Shown: positions 34,085-40,608 of the stretch, piece after piece
How the letters are laid out: each line of letters begins with the position of its first letter
How positions within the stretch are numbered: the first letter of the stretch is position 1
Origin: an uncultured Solirubrobacterales bacterium
Lineage (GTDB): Bacteria; Actinomycetota; Thermoleophilia; Solirubrobacterales; JACPNS01
Length of the DNA stretch: 64,000 bases
Assembly: GCA_937128795.1 (NCBI GenBank)
Contig: CAKZMQ010000007.1
Location: forward strand, 124,001 to 188,000
Reading direction: 5' to 3'
Position numbers and translations under genes: made by a program
The notes under the pieces: generated by a model
Seen by the model: only the letters and a program-made list of their open reading frames with translations
Database searches by the model: none
What the model was told of the DNA's origin: nothing

Positions 34085-34210
34085 ATTCTCGTTTAGGTGA
34101 TTTTTCATTCTCATCTACGTGACGTTTCGGCATTCTCAGTTACGTGACGTCCGACAGCCCCGGGAGTCGGGCGTCATCGAGATGAGACCGAAAAATCACG
34201 CGATGAAGAA
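34085..34210 (+). repeat. Island junction repeat 5
   Basis: L units 34085-34106, 34107-34131, 34132-34156. The last ends GTGACGTCCGACA. The spacer is 8 bp (GCCCCGGG). The opposite end reads AGTCGGGCGTCATCGAGATGAGACCG, then ATCACGCGATGAAG, showing two R units whose ATGAGA-like heads mirror the L heads (ATTCTCAT reversed). This copy shows best that L and R are built from the same unit. It separates segment D from segment E. Confidence 0.82.
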
Positions 34211-34272
34211 AATGGAAGTTCATCTGGGCGAGAGCTGTCGGACTCCCTAGTTGAACGTCTGGTGCCCTGTAC

Positions 34273-34773
34273 TCACGTCGAGTATCTATGCCACGGCAGC
34301 AACTCGCTGGTCACAGAAGCGGTAGAAAAACGCACCCCAAAGTCGCCTTTTGGAAGCATCAAATGGCGGTGTTCAAATCGATCTTCCCCAACTATTTCGA
34401 GTTCGTCGAAGATGAACTCGGTCTCCGGATCGTTCAGCCAAGTCGCGATTTGATCTGAATCGACATCGAAAAGCTCCACGTTTCCGGAATACACAACCGT
34501 CAATCTCTCGAAATCATCTTCGGTTTGCTCATGCGGGCAGTCCCAGGTAATCGTGAACGCGTCCGGACTTGAATCTTCCCACTCGACGACCGTCGCATCG
34601 TGGATCCACGTGTGTCTGCCGTTGACCTGCTCGCCGAGAAACCTTCGCAAGTTTTCTGGAACTAAAGGCGTTGTGTGAGAGCAATGCTCTAGATAGAACT
34701 TGTACGGCCACTCAAACTCCTCTTCGGTCTTGACACCGTGGTACCACGCGTTTGAGAACCATTTCATTGCCAT
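34273..34773 (-). CDS. Hypothetical protein, 166 aa (island segment E)
   Basis: Soluble protein with no signal or membrane segment and an acidic, aromatic-rich composition (EEEFEWPYKFYLEHCSHTTPLVP; EWEDSSPDAFTITWDCPHEQ). The ATG at 34773 (MAMKWFSNAWYHG) has GGAGTG about 8 bp upstream. The opening MKWFSNAWYHG resembles the start of some Imm-type/DUF4085-like small proteins, but I cannot assign a family. It is the only cargo of segment E. Such isolated acidic proteins on mobile segments can be immunity proteins; no toxin gene is visible beside it. Confidence 0.55.
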   Translation of the reverse strand: MAMKWFSNAWYHGVKTEEEFEWPYKFYLEHCSHTTPLVPENLRRFLGEQVNGRHTWIHDATVVEWEDSSPDAFTITWDCPHEQTEDDFERLTVVYSGNVELFDVDSDQIATWLNDPETEFIFDELEIVGEDRFEHRHLMLPKGDFGVRFSTASVTSELLPWHRYST

Positions 34774-34935
34774 GAATATTCACTCCGAAACCCGTTTTCA
34801 AGCCGCATGGGTTTGCATCGTACTCACAGCTGAAATGCTCTGATTGAGGGCGCTGTCGCATCCGACTGAATATCTGCGCGTGTCAACACCGGTCGCAGCG
34901 AGTGCAATCCATTCGAGTTCCCGCCCTCGCCTTTG

Positions 34936-35030
34936 ATTCTCACTCAACTGACTTTTCGTTCTCAATTTCGTGACGTTTCGGCATTCTCAATTTCGTGACG
35001 TCCGACACGGGCATCACCCGAAAGCGCCCC
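34936..35030 (+). repeat. Island junction repeat 6, right-most and truncated on its R side
   Basis: L units 34936-34958, 34959-34982, 34983-35007. The last ends GTGACGTCCGACA. No spacer is visible: the text runs straight into CGGGCATCACCCG, which aligns with the inner R sequence GGGCGTCACC but lacks the TGT tip and any second unit. It is the right end of the array and abuts the chromosomal MTHFR-like gene. Confidence 0.75.
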
Positions 35031-35045
35031 AGTACTGTCTCGCCG

Positions 35046-35966
35046 GTGAATCTGGTCCACCGCATCGAGTCTGGTCAGGGAGAATTCCTGCTTTTTGCGT
35101 TCACGCCGCCGACCCTGGCGACTGATCGCGAACGCGCGCAAGAGATCGCCGATGCGACGGTCGCGCGCCTTTTGCCGCTTGAGCTGGATGGCGTGATTCT
35201 TTACGACATCGATGATGAAAGCGATCGGAATCCGGCGGAGCGTCCGTTTCCATTCATGCCGACGATCGACCCGGCTGAATACCTCGCCGATCACCTCGGC
35301 GCCTGGCCGACTCCTGTGATCGTGTATCGCGCGGTCAGCAAATACACACCCGATGAGCTCCGAAAATGGTTGTCGGACCAAGATCCAGCACGGCTCATGA
35401 CCGTTCTCGTCGGAGCCCCCTCAAGCGCTAAAACTGGTCGAACGACACTTTCCGAGGCGCAGGAGCTTCGCCGCGATGCCAATCCGTCCCTACTTTTGGG
35501 CGGAGTAGCGATACCTGAGCGTCATAGTCGGCGCGATGACGAGCACCTGCGCCTGCTTGCCAAGCAGGACGCTGGTTGTCGATTTTTCGTGACGCAAGTC
35601 GTATACGACGTCAACGCAGCGAAGAATCTCGTTTCCGACTACCACTACGAATGTCAGACGCGCGGAACGTCGCCAGTGCCGATCGTGTTCACGTTTTCGA
35701 CTTGTGGGTCGATGAAGACTCTGAACTTTCTTCGTTGGCTCGGCGTCGATGTGCCGCGATGGATCGAAAACGATCTCGCGCACGCAGCCGATCCACTTGA
35801 GGCTTCGTATCAACAGGCGCTCACAATCGCCTCCGAATTGATCGCCTTCTGCCGCGCCCTCGACATGCCCTTCGGAATCAACGTCGAAAGCGTGTCAATC
35901 AGGCGAGTCGAAATTGAGGCCTCGGTGCGACTCGCCGAACAGCTGCGAATGCAGCTGAAGCGCTAA
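35046..35966 (+). CDS. Methylenetetrahydrofolate reductase-like protein
   Basis: About 306 residues from GTG 35046 (MNLVHRIESGQGEFLLFAFTPP); a longer frame from 34995 would run into the junction repeat and is less likely. It has the MTHFR-type barrel landmarks: LDGVILYDIDDESDRNP, LLGGVAIPERHSRRDDEHLRLLAKQDAGCRFFVTQVVYD, and IVFTFSTCGSMKTLNFLRWLGVDVP near the C-terminal part. The KQDAGCRFFVTQVVYD segment is the strongest family marker. Compared with MetF it lacks the classical N-terminal E/F-S motif, so it may be a divergent one-carbon enzyme or a non-folate oxidoreductase. Confidence 0.72.
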   Translation: MNLVHRIESGQGEFLLFAFTPPTLATDRERAQEIADATVARLLPLELDGVILYDIDDESDRNPAERPFPFMPTIDPAEYLADHLGAWPTPVIVYRAVSKYTPDELRKWLSDQDPARLMTVLVGAPSSAKTGRTTLSEAQELRRDANPSLLLGGVAIPERHSRRDDEHLRLLAKQDAGCRFFVTQVVYDVNAAKNLVSDYHYECQTRGTSPVPIVFTFSTCGSMKTLNFLRWLGVDVPRWIENDLAHAADPLEASYQQALTIASELIAFCRALDMPFGINVESVSIRRVEIEASVRLAEQLRMQLKR

Positions 35967-35982
35967 CAAAATCTCGCTGAAA

Positions 35983-36546
35983 CTACGTTGTCGTTCTCGA
36001 TCTACGACGTCGGCGAATCCTCAGTTTCATCAGCGGAGCGACCCCGGCCGCGAGCACGACTCCAGCTGCAGTTCCTGCTGTCAACTGCCTGCGCGATACG
36101 GCTTCGTCCCTCACAAGCTCGTGGAGGCCGATGATCCCAGTCGGCAACAGCGCCACTGTCGCTGTGATCAGCCCAGGGTCAGTTTTGCGGTGTTTGATCG
36201 CCCAGCCTATGTGCAACCCTGCATTTCCGAGGTGACTCACGTAGAGCGCTGCCGCAGGCGCCGGCAAGGTTTTATCCGCGAACGCCGCAGCACTGAGCAC
36301 CCAGCCGAAACCTACGTTGATGAGCAGTCCTGAACGACGATCGATCGGAAACTCATCGTCGGGATAGTCCAACACTTCGCGATTTATCCAAGGCAAGAAT
36401 CCGCCTGGCCATACCCATTCCTCGGTCTGATGCCAAAGCAGCGCCGCAATCGGGCGAGCGCGCTTTTCGGTCATCGCGTACACCGAGAGCGGAACTAGAG
36501 CTGCCGCACCGACCAAAGGCCATCGTCCATGTGTCTCTAGCGGCAC
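35983..36546 (-). CDS. HXXEE-domain membrane protein
   Basis: 187-aa membrane protein with about five hydrophobic segments. It carries the HXXEE motif in a helix (ALLWHQTEEWVWPGG), with a second His pair further on (SHLGNAGLHIGWAIKH). This matches the HXXEE family of possible metal-dependent membrane enzymes. It starts with GTG and ends in an arginine-rich tail. It is convergent with the MTHFR-like gene. The biological role is unknown. Confidence 0.72.
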   Translation of the reverse strand: MPLETHGRWPLVGAAALVPLSVYAMTEKRARPIAALLWHQTEEWVWPGGFLPWINREVLDYPDDEFPIDRRSGLLINVGFGWVLSAAAFADKTLPAPAAALYVSHLGNAGLHIGWAIKHRKTDPGLITATVALLPTGIIGLHELVRDEAVSRRQLTAGTAAGVVLAAGVAPLMKLRIRRRRRSRTTT

Positions 36547-36605
36547 TAGTCAAACTTACCCGGTGCTTCGGCGTGGTACGCGGCCTACTCGTCGAAGGTC
36601 TTCCG

Positions 36606-36830
36606 TCAACGCTTCCGGCGGTAGCGGACGTGCGTCGCCAGAGGCGAATGAAGCACCTCGACCGGCTCAAAACCGAAGTTTTCTTCGCCGTCGAAGATTC
36701 GCTCGCCAGAACCGAGCAACACCGGCGCGATATCTAGCGTCAATTCGTCGACTACCCCGGCTTCGAGTGCCTGCCGGACGGTGGAGGCGGTGGCACCACG
36801 ATCGTGCTGTCGATCGGGCCCGCGGCACGA
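36606..36830 (-). pseudogene. Remnant of a dihydrofolate reductase-family protein
   Basis: Only the C-terminal ~75 residues of a RibD_C/DHFR-like protein are recognisable: ASTVRQALEAGVVDELTLDIAPVLLGSGERIFDGEENFGFEPVEV. The usual strand before the TVRQAL helix is lost, and the upstream frame runs into sequence without any family resemblance. It is cut off at the 5' side by the divergent ArsR promoter region, so this is a truncated leftover. An intact paralogue is at 21239. Confidence 0.7.
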
Positions 36831-36879
36831 GCAGCCGACTCGCACGAGTGCGGTTGGTGCTGCGGTCGAATGCGAACAA

Positions 36880-36903
36880 TCAAACAATTGTTACATTGTT
36901 TGA
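36880..36903. promoter_or_regulatory. ArsR-type operator, 8-bp perfect inverted repeat
   Basis: TCAAACAA (36880-36887) and TTGTTTGA (36896-36903) are perfect 8-bp arms, 8 bp apart. A nested palindrome AACAATTGTT lies at 36884-36893. It ends 2 bp before the ATG of the metal sensor, so binding would block transcription or translation initiation of the sensor-efflux operon. Confidence 0.75.
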
Positions 36904-36905
36904 GT

Positions 36906-37250
36906 ATGAGCGACCAGTGCGACCTTCTGTGTCTGAACCTTGAGATCGCCGAGGGCCTAAGGCACCGCGCCAGGGCCACCGAAAACCTCGCCCAATCCGC
37001 ACAGCTTCATTCTGCCCTCGGCGACGAGCTGCGGCTGGCGATGCTCGCCTCTCTGGCCGAAAGCGAGCTATGTGGCTGCGATCTGGCGTGGATACATGAA
37101 CGCTCGCAGAGCCTCGTTTCGCACCATATGAAACTGCTGGTTGCTGCGGGACTCGTAGCCCCTCGCCGTGACGGCAAGGTCGTGTTTTTTTCACTGACCG
37201 AGCTGGGCGAAGCGCAGATACCTGCACCCAACGAAACGACTCGTGTATGA
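36906..37250 (+). CDS. ArsR/SmtB family metal-sensing repressor (CadC/CmtR type)
   Basis: 114 residues from the ATG at 36906 (MSDQCDLLCLNLEIAEGLR). Two cysteines in the N-terminus (CDLLC) plus the CxC in the alpha-3 helix (ELCGCDLAWI) form the classical alpha-3N thiolate site seen in CadC-type sensors of Cd(II), Pb(II) or Zn(II). The winged HTH SLVSHHMKLLVAAGLVAPRRDGKVVFFSLTELG is intact. A strong inverted repeat overlaps its start region. It overlaps the transporter gene by 4 bp (ATGA), so derepression by metal would switch on efflux. Confidence 0.86.
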   Translation: MSDQCDLLCLNLEIAEGLRHRARATENLAQSAQLHSALGDELRLAMLASLAESELCGCDLAWIHERSQSLVSHHMKLLVAAGLVAPRRDGKVVFFSLTELGEAQIPAPNETTRV

Positions 37251-37957
37251 ATCTTGCCTCGGCAATGCCTCTGAGTTCCGGTACACCGGAGTGGATACGC
37301 GCCGCCGGGCGGGCAAGGTTGCTGTCGTGGGTCAGCCTCATCTGGATGGGCGCCGAGGGCACGATCGCGATCACCGCTGGATTGCTCGCGAGTTCGGCTG
37401 CGTTGATCGGTTTCGGTCTCGACTCGGCGATAGAAGGCTTGGCTAGTCTGGCAATCGTCTGGCGGTTTACGGGTTCACGAATGCATTCGCCCGCCGCGGA
37501 GCGTCGTGCGCAAAGATTCGTTGCTGCGCAGTTCTTTTTACTGGCGCCACTGGTGACGTTCGAGGCTTCCCGAGACCTGATCACATCGAGTCCGCCGGAC
37601 GTCAGCTGGCTGGGCATAGCGTTGACGGCGACCAGCCTGATCGGTATGCCGATTCTGGGAATCGCGAAGCAAAGACTTGGTCACCAACTTGGATCGACAG
37701 CCACCTATGGAGAGGGCACGCAGAATTTGCTCTGCGCGTATCTTGCCGCCGCGGTAATGATTGGATTGTTGGGAAATGCGTTGGTGGGAGCCTGGTGGCT
37801 CGATCCGATCGCAGCATTGTTCGTGGCAGCAATTGCGTTGGTCGAGGGTCGTCGCACACTCCGCGGCGAATCATGCTGCGTGGACTCCTCGCCACTACCC
37901 GAGGAAAACTGCTGCGAGCACGATCAGCCAGATTCGTCCGGGGCGACCCCATCCTAG
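37247..37957 (+). CDS. Cation efflux (CDF-like) transporter
   Basis: 236-residue membrane protein with about six hydrophobic segments, starting with ATG in an ATGA overlap with the sensor gene. Helix 2 carries the SAALIGFGLDSAIEGLASLAIVWRF segment with the Asp/Glu spacing of the cation diffusion facilitator family, and the fifth carries GAWWLDPIAALFVAAIALVEG (WxDP). The C-terminus lacks the cytoplasmic CDF dimer domain and instead ends in a short cysteine/histidine tail (GESCCVDSS...EENCCEHD) that could bind metal. Cotranscription with the ArsR sensor supports a Cd/Zn export role. Confidence 0.85.
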   Translation: MNLASAMPLSSGTPEWIRAAGRARLLSWVSLIWMGAEGTIAITAGLLASSAALIGFGLDSAIEGLASLAIVWRFTGSRMHSPAAERRAQRFVAAQFFLLAPLVTFEASRDLITSSPPDVSWLGIALTATSLIGMPILGIAKQRLGHQLGSTATYGEGTQNLLCAYLAAAVMIGLLGNALVGAWWLDPIAALFVAAIALVEGRRTLRGESCCVDSSPLPEENCCEHDQPDSSGATPS

Positions 37958-37997
37958 GCTTCAAGATTGACAATCACCGCTTACAGAACGGAAATCA

Positions 37998-38510
37998 ATG
38001 GACGCCAACGAACTCAAGGCCATACAGCGCCCCATGAAAGACAGCTATCGCGAAAACGCCGCACAGGCGTTCGTCACGCTGACAACGCAGGCCACGTTGG
38101 ACGCTTCGAATGTGAGCTGCTCAGTCCAGACCGGGCGAGCACTGGTCGAGGCCGGACTGCATCCGGCCACCGGTGGCGACGGCACGCTCGCGTGCTCCGG
38201 CGACATGCTGCTCGAGGCGCTGGCCGCGTGCGCCGGCGTGACGATGCGGTCCGTGGCAGTCAACCGCGGGATCGAGCTCCGATCCGGCACTTTGACGGTT
38301 GAAGGAGATCTGGACTTTCGCGGCACACTCGGCGTAGATGGCGATGCGCCAGTCGGGTTTCGCGAAATCCGTTTGAGATTTGATCTCGATAGCGACGCGA
38401 GCGAGACGGAATTGGATCAATTGGTCGAAACGACTGAGCGTTACTGCGTAGTTCTGCAGTCACTCCTCTCCGCCCCGACCATCGCAATTTCTCGAACCTC
38501 GGCGGCCTAA
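37998..38510 (+). CDS. OsmC/Ohr family protein
   Basis: 170 residues of the OsmC fold. The family segments are HPATGGDGTLACSGDMLLEALAACAGVTMRSVA, with the peroxidatic-type cysteine in AACAGVT, and the second cysteine in ERYCVVLQSLLSA. This pair supports a thiol-based peroxidase role, removing organic hydroperoxides. It follows the efflux operon by 40 bp and may be cotranscribed, linking metal and oxidative stress. Confidence 0.85.
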   Translation: MDANELKAIQRPMKDSYRENAAQAFVTLTTQATLDASNVSCSVQTGRALVEAGLHPATGGDGTLACSGDMLLEALAACAGVTMRSVAVNRGIELRSGTLTVEGDLDFRGTLGVDGDAPVGFREIRLRFDLDSDASETELDQLVETTERYCVVLQSLLSAPTIAISRTSAA

Positions 38511-38558
38511 TCGAGAGTCCGGACAGTGTTGACCGCCGGTTTCTCCCCGATCCAGTAG

Positions 38559-38579
38559 AATAAGCGAGCTTATGTGACT
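38559..38579 (+). promoter_or_regulatory. 21-bp element shared with the beta-helix gene
   Basis: AATAAGCGA, G, CTTA, T, GTGACT here, versus AATAAGCGA, C, CTTA, C, GTGACT upstream of the beta-helix gene (minus strand, 42420-42440). The element ends 54 bp before the ATG here and 55 bp there. It is likely a common operator or promoter. Confidence 0.6.
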
Positions 38580-38633
38580 GATACGTCTTGTATCTCAATT
38601 CAGTCACTCAAAAACTGCTGGGAGGAAAAACCG

Positions 38634-39791
38634 ATGTCAAATCATTTGTGGCGGCGAAATACCGCCTTCAGCGCAGCATTTCTGTTTGCCTTGCTCACCG
38701 CTGCCCTTACGGCGGCGTCCGCGTCAGCGGCCAATCCGTCCTTTGCGCCGGCCGTCAACTATCCGACGGGAAGCCTCCAGGGCCCCGGGCCGGCTCCGGT
38801 GAGCACCGTCGCGGGCGACTTCAATGGTGACGGTATGTCTGACGTCGCAGCGGCGGACTTCGGGTTTGCCCCGAAAGTCCTGTTCAATCAGGGTGCGGGA
38901 GTGTTTGGTGCAGCCAGCAACATTTCAGGCACGAGCGGCGTGCAATCGCTCGCTGCTGGAGATGTGAATGCGGACGGCAGAGATGACCTTGTTGCGATGA
39001 GTCCTACGCGGGTTTACATCCTGCGCGGGAACGCAAACGACACTTTCACCCTCCTCAACAGCTACACGATGTTTCTTGGCGCGCAGGTGCAAGCGATCCT
39101 GCTCGACTACAACGGCGACGGCAGGCTGGACATCGCAGCGCAGACATTCTTCGGGATTCAGACCCGCCGAGGAAACGGAAATGGCAGCTTTTCGGCTGGA
39201 CCGTTCTCGATCGTGCCCGGCGCCTCCACCCTCTCGGCAATCACCGACGCGAATATCAACGGTGACGCCGATCGCGATCTGTTTGCATTGGATGGCCTGA
39301 GCAGCACGACGTTCGCTCTGCGCGGCGACGGCACAGGACGGTTCCGAGTTGCGGGACGGCTCTCACTGTCGGGCCTGATCCCTGAAGATGTCGCTGCCGC
39401 CGACCTCAATGGAGACGGGATCGACGACGTCGGAGTGATCGGATCGTTCAGCTTCACCGTTGGTTTCGCGCTCTCGAATGGTTTGGGCGGATTCTCCTCG
39501 TTCGCGCCCGCAACCCAGTTCGGTGGACCAGGACCGACCAGCCTGGCGTTCGGAGACTTCAACAACGACGGAAACCCGGACGCCGTGGTGTCGAACGTTG
39601 CGAACGTGCTCGATCCGTCTGTGCTGATGTTCACCGGCAACGGCACTGCCACTCCGACGAACACGGGCAGTCTCTCGGTCACTGACTTCCCGCAGAACCC
39701 CGCGATCGCCGATTTCAACGGCGACGGTCAAGATGACGTCGCGGTTGTCGGTCGTAGCGCGTTGTCGGTGCTGCTGAACACAACGTCATAA
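38634..39791 (+). CDS. Secreted FG-GAP/VCBS-repeat beta-propeller protein
   Basis: 385 residues from the ATG at 38634, with GGGAGGAAA about 6 bp upstream; a longer frame from 38574 is not supported. Signal peptide: MSNHLWRRN then a hydrophobic stretch ending in SASAA. Seven FG-GAP repeats carry calcium-loop motifs in order: DFNGDGMSDV, DVNADGRDDL, DYNGDGRLDI, DANINGDADRDL, DLNGDGIDDV, DFNNDGNPDA, DFNGDGQDDV. The set fits one seven-bladed propeller, probably Ca2+-binding and exported to the surface or wall. Confidence 0.9.
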   Translation: MSNHLWRRNTAFSAAFLFALLTAALTAASASAANPSFAPAVNYPTGSLQGPGPAPVSTVAGDFNGDGMSDVAAADFGFAPKVLFNQGAGVFGAASNISGTSGVQSLAAGDVNADGRDDLVAMSPTRVYILRGNANDTFTLLNSYTMFLGAQVQAILLDYNGDGRLDIAAQTFFGIQTRRGNGNGSFSAGPFSIVPGASTLSAITDANINGDADRDLFALDGLSSTTFALRGDGTGRFRVAGRLSLSGLIPEDVAAADLNGDGIDDVGVIGSFSFTVGFALSNGLGGFSSFAPATQFGGPGPTSLAFGDFNNDGNPDAVVSNVANVLDPSVLMFTGNGTATPTNTGSLSVTDFPQNPAIADFNGDGQDDVAVVGRSALSVLLNTTS

Positions 39792-39870
39792 CCCCCAAGG
39801 ACCGACGACGCAATTTCGGGTCGAGCTGTGCGCGTTCGCGCGACCAGTTCGGCCCGCTTTTGCGTCACGT

Positions 39871-40608
39871 ATGATCGCTCGACTGATGTCGAGCAAATCT
39901 GAAAGCACGGTCGAGTCCGGCTCGATCTTCGGCTCGCTCAAGTCGCTGCCGCGCGGACCTCACGGATTGAGTCGCGACGAGGTGATGGCGTCGCAGCGTG
40001 ATCGTTTACTGGCCTCGGTTGTCGAACTCGTGGCAGAGCACGGCTACGTCGCGACGACGATCACGGAGGTCGCAAAACGCGCAGGTGTATCGCCAAACGT
40101 CTTCTACGAGCACTTTGCCGGCAAGGAAGAGTGTTTTCTGGCGGCCTACGACCGCTTCGCGACGGAACTGCTTGCTCGCATCACCGACCGAGTTGCCGAA
40201 GCGCCGGATTGGAGCCATTTCATCGAAGAGTCGATGCAGGCCTACCTATCAACACTGGACGCCGAAAAAACTGCAGCTCGTGCCTTTCTGCTCGAGATGG
40301 ACGCCGCCGGCCCCGAAGCGCGACATCGTCGAAACGTCGCATTTTCGGCGTACTCGGAGATGATCAGACAACAACACATGCAGATGCGCCAAGCAGCGCC
40401 AGAACTGGGCGAGCTTTCAGACCATGCCTATTTGGCGATCAGCATGGGCGTGCGTGGCGTTGTGTGCGCCCAACTGGAAACCGATCCTCAGGCTCACCTC
40501 GTCGATATCGCACCGGACGTGGCTCACTGGGTTACAGCGATGGTGCTCGGCGCGGCCGCAGCTTCGTCAGAGCTCACGGCGCACGCCGATTCAAGCGTCG
40601 ACTCCTAG
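39871..40608 (+). CDS. TetR/AcrR family transcriptional regulator
   Basis: 245 residues with an N-terminal extension (~1-35) before the HTH: QRDRLLASVVELVAEHGYVATTITEVAKRAGVSPNVFYEHFAGKEECFLAAYD. The C-terminal part is helical. It starts 79 bp after the FG-GAP gene on the same strand and its stop overlaps the stop of the convergent beta-helix gene by 4 bp. The first ATG could also be the second Met six codons in. The target is unknown; the neighbouring secreted genes are candidates. Confidence 0.87.
   Translation: MIARLMSSKSESTVESGSIFGSLKSLPRGPHGLSRDEVMASQRDRLLASVVELVAEHGYVATTITEVAKRAGVSPNVFYEHFAGKEECFLAAYDRFATELLARITDRVAEAPDWSHFIEESMQAYLSTLDAEKTAARAFLLEMDAAGPEARHRRNVAFSAYSEMIRQQHMQMRQAAPELGELSDHAYLAISMGVRGVVCAQLETDPQAHLVDIAPDVAHWVTAMVLGAAAASSELTAHADSSVDS

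Noticed and set aside
24668..35030. Classical integron with attC sites
   Set aside because: The repeats are built of three ~24-bp direct units plus an opposite end, not of R'-L'-L''-R'' attC hairpins with GTTRRRY, and no tyrosine integrase gene is visible. The cassette idea is kept only in the sense of repeat-bounded segments.
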